Below are positions 56,252 to 64,000 of a DNA stretch of 64,000 nucleotides, piece by piece. Under the pieces are notes generated by a model. That model was not told the DNA's origin, made no database searches, and worked only from the letters and a program-made list of their open reading frames with translations. A program made the translations under genes and the position numbers. Within the stretch, counting starts at the first letter, position 1. Every line of letters starts with the position of its first letter. The stretch comes from Ryuthela nishihirai (Eukaryota > Arthropoda > Arachnida > Araneae > Heptathelidae), in NCBI GenBank assembly GCA_038380435.1, contig JAWZYU010000017.1, forward strand, positions 22,567,283-22,631,282, given 5' to 3'.

Positions 56252-57845
56252 GTAAGTTACATTTGATTTATATTCTCCATTGTATTAATTTCCCAATAAA
56301 TATTTTCTTTAGTAAATATCATTGTACATACTTATTACAAAGCATGTATAATATGCATTTCATAAAAATTATAAGATCATATGAATAGATCTTTTAATTG
56401 ATCTATTTTTATCTAGGGATTGATTGGTCAACCACTAAGTAAGATAAGGTTAAATCATGCAGTTAAATCAAGGATCCCCAATTGCAAAAAATGTCTGCAG
56501 ATGCCATGGCATCTATAGTTTTTGAGATATTTGCATAAATTAAAAAATATAAATCTAGACTGAATCCCTGTTAAAATGGTAACTGCTCTTAACTGCAACA
56601 CTGAAAAATTCCCTTGACCAGGGAAATTAGTATGCATAACCTTATTGTATTCACTGTTGGCACTCAGAAATGAAAGACTAGATGGACAACTAATTTTTTT
56701 TCTGGTAAAGGTGTTTCAGATGGATATCATATAAAGATATTGTATGCAAAAGACAAACTGTTTACAAGGACTTTCTTGTCAAAGATCGATGGGTACTTTT
56801 GATAGCTCAAGTCACCACAACTAAAGATATTCCATACCCACAGAGCTCCGATAGAATGCAAACAGAAAAATGTTACAAACATACAGTATAAAAATGATTG
56901 AAATGAGTGAAAGAAAATAAGTTTAGGGAAAAAGCAGCTGTAATAAAAATTCAATTGTGTTAAAATTCAAATTTATGATATTTTTGAACTCAAACTTTAA
57001 AAGTAGTGGTATAGTTAAGAAATGTGATACTGGAAATGAACTCAACAAAATTATTTGAGGCTGGTTTGTCAGCATTTGAATAAAAATCAGAAGTTTGTCT
57101 CCATTCTACAAGCTAAGTGAAAGTAGATGGAAAATTAGGCAAGCCTCATTTGGTTGTATGCACTTAAGTATACCTTTTTAAACCTATTGCTCTTTTGAAC
57201 AAAGCTGCAAGATATCTAGAATTTATTCTTTGAGAATGCTATAACATTCCATACCCACACAAAAGTGTGAAATTGGTGTACAGAAAATATAAGCTCATCA
57301 CACTTTCAGTGTTGTGTGTGATAAATTATTCTAATGATCTAAGGAATCATGAAAAAATAGAAATTCACTATTTTTCTCTTACTAATTAATATTTTATGAT
57401 TTTTCAGGAGCATTTCTTCTGTTGAAAAATCAGTTGTTGTAAAGCAAAAAATGCATTGGCAAAAAACATTAAAAACTTTGGACTGTCTTCCCTGTGATTT
57501 GAAATTTCATTGAGATTTTATCTCCAGTGATATTTTTCCATAGAAAGTTAATTTATAAAGTTTAGGAAACTGCAGTTGTTGCTTTCTTTCAATATAAACA
57601 TTATCCCTTAATTGTGTTGAGCAATATAGGAAAATTTAAACAGTTGAAAGAATTACTTAATTTGTTCTGATGAATGAAATTTCGTTTTGGTTTTATTTTG
57701 AATAAACTCTTATGTGTACAAAATATTATACATTTTTCATATGCACTCTATGATCATATTACACATTACTATTGCATTTTTGTGCTTGTTCAGTGAACTG
57801 AATATAAATAGAAATGCTTATTTTTTTAATGTTGTTTACTTGCAG
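56252..57845 (+). other. Hcf: Intron 7 of the HCF-1-like gene
   Basis: A 1.6-kb AT-rich intron without recognisable transposon. It contains one exon-like stretch (57408-57513) with a good acceptor and an open frame compatible with exon 7. Confidence 0.75.
57408..57513 (+). CDS. Hcf: Possible alternative last exon of HCF-1-like gene
   Basis: A strong acceptor (TTTTTCTCTTACTAATTAAT...TTTTTCAG) precedes 57408. Joined to the phase-2 end of exon 7 it reads GAG and then 34 codons (SISSVEKSVVVKQKMHWQKT...) to TGA 57511-57513. It lacks the KKLK basic tail of exon 8, so the isoform would lose half of the nuclear localisation signal. An open frame of this length can occur by chance, and no polyadenylation evidence was assessed. 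Confidence 0.2.
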
Positions 57846-57897
57846 TAGGAGTGGTTCTCAAGCCTCCAAAAAATTGAAGACCGATGATTCTTCATGA
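57846..57897 (+). CDS. Hcf: HCF-1-like exon 8: terminal exon with NLS-like tail
   Basis: Begins after TGTTTACTTGCAG; the first T completes an Asp codon (GA from exon 7). It encodes RSGSQASKKLKTDDSS and stops at TGA 57895-57897. With the KRP of exon 7 this forms a bipartite basic motif (KRP...KKLK) like the C-terminal nuclear localisation signal of HCF-1, and it ends at a length consistent with the family. A possible alternative last exon at 57408 is listed separately. Confidence 0.85.
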
Positions 57898-58830
57898 AAA
57901 GATGCACAGTTTGTGCTTTTGAGATACAGTTGTACATTTTTATTATTTTCCTTCCTGGGACCCAGCGTGCATTGTACATTTAAAATCTTGTTGCATCCAT
58001 ACCATTGAGTCATTGGTCAGAAAGCTTCCTTCTCCTGTTTTAAACAAACTTTACATTGTCATATTATCAAGGCAGATTGGCTTTCGATTATGCATCAAAG
58101 TGAAGATAACCAAACTGATGTAATTTATTAAATAAGAGGCATCTAGAAGCTACCACTGACTACAGATGTGACATGCCTTATATTCTGTAACATAAGCGAT
58201 AAAAGATCTTTATAAGATTTCGAAAAAGAGAAATAATTCCTTTTGAAACTTTGCACATATTAAGTAATCTGAGTTTGTGAGATATATTGAATGAGATTTG
58301 TTTTTTCGACATATGAAGGTTTGATAATCATCTAATGCACATTAAGCATTTTGTCTGGGTTTTACATTCATAGTGTAAACTAATGTGTCATACTTTTAAG
58401 TACACAGTTCATTGTGGATAACACTTTTTGGATTCTAGACCCATAACTATTCAAGTCTTTTAACAAGCCAAGAAAGTGTATTATTTTCACCAAGCATTAC
58501 AAAATTTATGAGCATTACTGATTGCAACAAGATAGCATTGAAAGATCATCTGAAGATGGGGGGAAAACATTGTCATGATATTTTCTTTGCATATTTTCAG
58601 TATTTTTGTTTCTGAGTGTTTTGATGTGTGTATGAAAAATTTGTAAGAATGTGAAAGTTTATCTTGTTCTGTAATATTTATCTTCTCAGATGTTAAAAAA
58701 AAAATCATGCTTCTGATATATTCGAAATGCTTTAGCATAGTGTAATTCCATTTTACGAACAAATTCATTAGCTATGTAAGAAATTTTGAAAAATAGTTGT
58801 CAATATAGTAAATAAAATCTTTAATATTTT
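57898..58830 (+). other. Hcf: Probable 3' UTR of HCF-1-like gene
   Basis: Non-coding AT-rich sequence directly after the stop. Candidate polyadenylation signals are ATTAAA at 58127-58132, AATAAA at 58810-58815 and AATAAA at 59511-59516. The true 3' end cannot be chosen without transcripts, so the right border here is only the first AATAAA plus about 15 nt. Confidence 0.5.
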
Positions 58831-59909
58831 GTTTATGAAGGTATAATTTCACATCCTAAGCAATAGAAAGTTTAGTAGCTTATAAATTTTGACTGCATAT
58901 AATGCACTTTAAATTTTTTTGAATTTTCTTGTGGAAATATTATTTTAGAAGAAAGGTTAATAGCAGAACAATATAATGTTTTTATGATCAAGCACTACAA
59001 TGTCTAATAGAATTTAGCTGTTGAGATGTGATGTGTTACCATCAGATAAAGAACTATGCATTATCTTGAATGTTAGGAGCATTGATATTTCAACAAGCAT
59101 TTTGTAGAATGCACCAAATTGTAATTACATTTATATTTCTTAAACTTTGCTTGCAAAAAAAAAGGTTACTGTTTATAGGTTTGTTTTTTCAATACTAATG
59201 TTATTGTAAAAGTGCTAAACTCAAGATTCAGGGGCTATCAAGTTTGAATAGCAAACATTTTGCTATTCAAATGTACTAAAAATTGGCAAAAAAATTAATA
59301 GTTGTTATAATTATTACTATTGTTTTTCAATCTTCAAACATTTGGATACAATAATATATAAACTTGTAAAATTTCACATTTTTCCTTTTTTTTTTTCCTT
59401 TTAAGTTGTATACTAAAACAAAATTGCTTCTATTTGTTAAAAATAGTTGCTACTTAAACCAAGCCTTATAGGATAAAAAGGATTTTAGATGTGTAATTTT
59501 TGGTATTGTTAATAAACTGGTTATTTGAGAATATTTAATTGAAAAATCTCAAAGTTTTATCTTTTCTTTTAAGCCCTGTAATTAAGTATATAAAGTTTAT
59601 TACTATATAAACTTTGGAGTTAAAAGAAATTTGAAGTTTCTGCACTATATTTCAGATTTTGATAAAAGTTTGTAGTGGCATTTTCAAAAGTCTTACTCTA
59701 ATGAAGAAAGCTTTTTCCTAAGCTGTAGTAGACTTTTGAAGTATGCAAGGAAAAACTTAAAGGAAATATAAATCAATTTTTCAAAGAGCCCCCTAAAAAA
59801 ATTACCCATGATGAATATGTATGTTTTAAAATGTAAAGTTTTCCAGCTACATTGAACTTCTCTGAATTGAATAAGAATGCCAGCTTCTAATAATATACTT
59901 TGACATACA
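58831..59909. other. 3' flank or extended 3' UTR
   Basis: AT-rich with no coding signal. Holds a perfect 13-bp-stem hairpin (59243-59271), a second AATAAA at 59511-59516, and an AAAGTTTAT/ATAAACTTT inverted pair near 59592-59615. Confidence 0.5.
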
Positions 59910-60723
59910 TAGTAAGGTCCAAAAGTTTCCAGCCCTAACACATTAGAACAAGAAATGACAGGTCTAACTCCGTCAACCCCCCAACCTTATGTTTAGTTGC
60001 ACTGGAGTTAAAGTTTTGCAGCTCTAGCATCAGTAGCACTCCAGCTAGCATCGCAGATAGAAGTGCTGTTGCCCAATATTTTAAAATGTTTAAATTATAA
60101 TGTTGCACGTTGATTAAATTTTTGATGAAAGAAGGTGAAACCTGGCAGAAATTAAACAACTTTTAGATTTTAAAAAATTTAAAATATATATTTTTTTTAA
60201 TTTTTATTATTTTTATTTTTAAATTTTTATTTTTTAAATTAAAATTTTTTATTTTAAAACATGGGATTCTGTTAGTCGACTTTAGGGAACAAAATACTAC
60301 AGTTATTGGTGAATATTATGCGTCATTAATGTACAAATTGAAGGATACCATCAAAGAGAAACTCCGAGGAAAGTGGTCCCGGGGATTGAAGTTATTGCAT
60401 GACAGTGCACCAGTGCACACTTCAGTTGCTGCGAAGGCTGTTATTCAGCAATGTGGTTTCCAGGAATTAAATCACACACTGTACACCCCCAACTTAGGTT
60501 CTAAAGACTATTTTTGTTTTCAAAATTGAAGTCTAATCTGCGTGGGAAAAAATTTACAAGTTATAAACACATTTCTGCAGTTTTAGACCATTTTAAGGAC
60601 AAAAATTCAGATTATTTTTTCAGTGGTATAGAAAGGTTAATTAGCCGTTCTAAAAAAAGTATTGAAATATTGATTCTATTACTTCTTTAATACCCTTGGG
60701 CCGGAAACTTTTGGACCTTACTA
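59910..60723 (+). mobile_element. mariner-like element, internally deleted
   Basis: Terminal inverted repeats AGTAAGGTCCAAAAGTTTCC (59911 on) and the inverse GGAAACTTTTGGACCTTACT (to 60722), flanked by TA. The C-terminal half of a mariner transposase is readable: LKLLHDSAPVHTSVAAKAVI (60386-60445, the HDNAPAHT catalytic block) and YTPNLGSKDYFCFQN (60483-60527), in which the expected SPDLAPSDYF aspartate is Asn. A frameshift follows, then a residual C-terminal stretch (about 60535-60690). The N-terminal half is replaced by an AT-rich stretch (60170-60260). Inactive. Confidence 0.92.
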
Positions 60724-63700
60724 CGTAGTTTCCTGGTAACTAATTCTTCCTGGGTTACAAAATAACACTAAGGTTGTTGAATCGTATTCAAGTGTATTGC
60801 TACATGTATAATACACTTTTTTTTATGTTACCTTATTCTAAACGTTAGATGTGTTTATATGTATTATAAAAGCAAGATATTGAAAGGTTTCTCGTCTTAT
60901 CTTATAAGTTTTCTAAAATAAAATTGGTATATTGAACTTGATTACAAGGGGGAAAATGCACATAATTAAATGTAATTAAAATTTCATTAGGCCAAATTTA
61001 TAATTAAACTCAAATTATGTATTTGATATAATGATGGTAACTTTTACTCTGTAAGAGTTGGCTATAAAGAAAAATTTGTTTTTCAAAAACGTGTCAATCT
61101 CGGTAAATATAACAAATAGTCAATAAGCATTTTTTTTTTGTAATATTGCATGTTTTAATTTCATCCACAATTTTATGGGTATTGCTCTATTTTTTTTTAA
61201 GCACCAGAAATAAAATTGTAGTTTGCTAAAACATGCTTATGGACCACTGTTAATTTTTATTAATCAAATGTCTACCAATATTTAAGTTAAGCATTTCTTC
61301 CCCTCATTGCTACCCATAGACATTGTCTGAAAATTTTATAGCATTTAATACAAACTAAAATCTCCAGCAAAACCCTTCCCACCTCTTTCAGTAAGGAAAA
61401 AACCTCCAAAGGAAATTATGCACTTGATGACCAAAATTAAATATATATATATAGCTGGCCCACCAATTGTAGTTGGCATATAAGATTATGTATTTTAACA
61501 TTTTTAAGCATAGCACATCAGTCACATAACCTGGTATTTAATCATTTGTACTCAACTATGATCTTTGTTACCAGTATTATTTTCAGTGTCACAGAAGAAT
61601 ATGTGCACCTATTCTTGCACACATCATGAAGCACTGTGCAAGTTGAGTGGTGTATTTTACTATAAAAGTATTGATTGGCTGAGGGAATGGATAGTTGACA
61701 CAAGATTGGTATTTGTTATGTGGGCTGCAAATGTTAAAGCTGCAGCAGTGTATATGGACAGGGCCTAGTGTATATTTAATACTCACAAGTTCTGATGCCA
61801 TGCAAGATTGTTTTTAATTAAAACAGATAATTTCTGATTGCAGTAGAATAATAGGTGTTGAAACAAATATTTTCTATGTTTAATTTTTGTTGCAACATTT
61901 TGATAAGGAAAAATTTTGAGGGAAGGAAATAGATGCAAAGATTTCATAGTCCTGTATTGACATGTTTCAAATATGTGTCTAACACTCTTTTTACTATAAA
62001 CTTATAGAATCACAGCATTATCATTCACAAATATTTAAGAATGTAATCCCTTGATTAGCTAAGTCCACCTATAATAATAAATATGTAATTTTTACAGTAT
62101 AATATTAAGAATTTTTTTGGTTTCTAGAACTCCCTGAAACTGATCTGATGTATATTTTGGTTTTCTTATATGAAAGTATAATTTAAAATATATATATATT
62201 GCCTCATAGTCATTGTCATAATTTTTATACATTTTTCCTTTGACATAAGGATTGTCATTGGTCTGCTTGCATTTGCTGTTTTATTTCATGTATACAGGTG
62301 AGACAGTGCATAGTAGTGCTTCAGGCTCATAAGCTGATATTACTAGATTTGAATCCAACTGTGCTAGCATTGAGATTTATCTTAACTGACCTCCACCTTG
62401 ATGAGAAAGGGGTACTGAAGGACTTGGAAAGGCAGCCATCCATCACATGGAACATTAAACTGTGTCTGCCCACCTCGTGCAGGAGAGCTATACTCTTTTC
62501 ATGTTAAAGAATGTGCCAGATATCCTTGATAGGAGGCTTCCATTTATCTCTTACTAAGAGCTGTCCATTGAGTCCCCTTCTCCTACCCAACTCTGAGCCT
62601 TTGGTGTCCTTGTGACCAGGCCATTTAGCTCACTGTGTGTATAAAAGTGCCACTCATAGATAAAACAACCAAAAATAGAGAGTTCATATTTTATCAAACT
62701 ATTGGAAGAGTTCTAATTTTTTTTTTTTAATAATTTTTTTTTTGTGTGCAATTAATGGAGGTGACATTTTCAAGAAAAGGGAAAAATATCTTAAAATTTA
62801 TTAGAGTATGTTACTTATATGATGAATTATAATTAGAATAGTGAAATACATCCCAATGAACATGAAATAAAATGCTCTGATATCGGTGTATTAGTATTTG
62901 GCCATATAAAATATTTCTGAAAATCCAACCATTACTTTCAAGGTTTTTAATTGGGGGCATATGTACCAATAAGATTTATAGCTCTTGAAATATCTGAACA
63001 TTTTTCTTCCTTGACTAATATAAAAAAAATATTTAATGTAAAATTACTATTTAAGATGTTCATCTGGTATTCCACTTAGGTTATAACATTTGGGATTTGC
63101 AATGATTCCAATTTTTCTTTTAGATCTTATCTGCTCACTTTCTTCATTTGTTTCTCATCTGTTTTGTTAATTTCATTTTACTTGTATATAGTATTTATAA
63201 ATCATATCTGATATGGCAATTTTTACAGAATAAATATTCAAAAATGAGTTAAATTAGCAATAATTGAATTTCTTTTTTTTAGTTTGTTGCCAAAAACAAA
63301 TTTAAGCAAATGCATATACAAGCTTAATTATCTTTTGTGCTATCTAATGATATGCTACAATGGGATTGAAAGTAATACTATAATAAAGCATGTAGTGTGT
63401 TACACGAATAACATTTCATATAGTTTAAAATCTTTTTTACATCTCAACTTTTACTTTGAGGCATCTTTGGTTTTTTATACTGTTAATGGTTTATGTGTCA
63501 AATTATTAAATATTGTACATATTTATAATATATAATATTTTTGTAATCACTGTAATTCACAGCTGTAAAACTGTTGTCACTTGCTTGCCAATCATAAAAT
63601 CTTCTAGTTGGCAAGTTCATTTCTTTGTGCATCTGCAGTAAACAGAACAATACTATGATTTTCCAGAATATTAGGATAACTCTAAACATACCCATTGATG

Positions 63701-64000
63701 TTAAACATATGAAAACATAACTTCTAGGCAGTCTTAAAGTAATAATACAAGTCCCTGTGCTTCATTCAGAGAATAAACATTTTACCATAGCATCACTGGA
63801 TATGTTCAGTCCATATAGTGTTTTTCTGTATGTAAAATTTCAGTTTCTTCAATATTCTCAAATCTGATACATGAACAGACTGAGTATGTTAAATGTTTTG
63901 TAAGCTGATTGAAAGAGAACTTGTAAGTAGTTCCCTCACCACCTAAAGTGTGCTAATCATATTTCCATATCTAAAAACCAGTGTATTTCAGTTAATCTGT
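60724..64000. other. Downstream intergenic sequence
   Basis: AT-rich sequence with one old SINE (62296-62671). I see no gene, RNA or other recognisable element in 60724-62295 or 62672-64000. Confidence 0.7.
62296..62671 (+). mobile_element. tRNA-derived SINE, copy 10 (old)
   Basis: Diverged full-length copy: arm CAGGCTCATAAGCTG (CAT), 'GCATTGAGATTTATC', 'CATGTTAAAGAATGTGCCAG', 'GTGACCAGGCCATTTAGCTC' and tail CACTCATAGATAAAACAACC. Confidence 0.88.

Larger units (their letters stand above)
3317..57897 (+). other. Hcf: HCF-1-like gene, 3' portion (8 exons, 7 introns)
   Basis: Spliced gene recognised from the conserved C-terminus of host cell factor 1, a nuclear scaffold that tethers chromatin-modifying enzymes to transcription factors. 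Eight exons have AG/GT borders and phases that fit in series (ends 1,1,0,0,0,1,2,stop). Their summed length is 2544 nt, exactly 848 codons including TGA. Exons 4-6 match the two fibronectin type III domains of HCF-1 and exon 8 ends in a basic nuclear-localisation-like tail. The Kelch propeller and N-terminal self-association region are not here and should lie upstream. Introns are 1.6-11.4 kb and full of transposons. Exon borders were read by eye; transcript support is absent. The assignment from exons 4-8 is strong, and the assignment of exons 1-3 rests on phase and splice signals. Confidence 0.9.

Noticed and set aside
60170..60260. AT-rich stretch as an origin or matrix-attachment site
   Set aside because: Simple A/T sequence inside a deleted mariner; nothing specific supports a function.

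Overview
This window is a piece of an AT-rich, repeat-laden metazoan genome. Split genes with long introns, a tRNA-derived SINE family, several LINE lineages and cut-and-paste DNA transposons rule out a prokaryote. The protein family and transposon mix suggest an invertebrate, perhaps an arthropod or chelicerate, but that placement is inference with low confidence.

The one host gene I can support is on the + strand: the 3' portion of a host cell factor 1 (HCF-1/HCFC1)-like gene. Eight exons (3317-4628, 13135-13371, 24704-24924, 30572-30721, 42085-42273, 48652-48967, 56185-56251, 57846-57897) have GT..AG borders and compatible phases. They sum to 2544 nt, that is 847 residues plus a TGA stop at 57895-57897. 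Exons 4-6 encode the two C-terminal fibronectin type III domains of HCF-1. Exons 7-8 encode a short basic tail like the HCF-1 nuclear localisation signal. Exon 1 encodes an extraordinary cysteine-rich segment (about 48 Cys) ending in 14 tandem hexads of the type G-C-G-E-K-E, made by an in-frame 18-nt minisatellite. The Kelch N-terminus must lie upstream of the window.

The rest is intron and 3' flank filled with mobile DNA. Positions 1-3316 are upstream intron holding a decayed LINE and tRNA-like foldbacks. Intron 1 (4629-13134) holds SINEs, a Tc1-like relic and several perfect hairpins. Intron 2 (13372-24703) holds a Tc1 relic and a piggyBac-like element split by an I/Jockey-type LINE and by a SINE nested in a SINE. 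Intron 3 (24925-30571) holds a 2-kb piggyBac-like copy. Intron 4 (30722-42084) has a three-layer nest: a piggyBac-like element interrupted by an almost full-length APE-type LINE and by a second piggyBac-like element with an exact TTAA duplication, followed by the 5' half of an I/Jockey LINE. Intron 5 (42274-48651) has another LINE and a Tigger/pogo-like transposon carrying a SINE with a perfect 14-bp target duplication. Intron 6 (48968-56184) has a piggyBac-like copy with an internal inverted duplication, a diverged ~150-bp tandem array and nested SINEs. The 3' flank has a deleted mariner and an old SINE.

None of the transposon genes looks intact: all carry stops, frameshifts or lost catalytic residues. 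The most original signals are the Cys-hexad array in HCF-1, two related non-autonomous families with TTAA-type termini, a Met-tRNA-derived SINE with a MetaSINE-like body, an identical 56-bp double-hairpin module at two places, and a striking density of perfect foldbacks, one of which captured LINE sequence.
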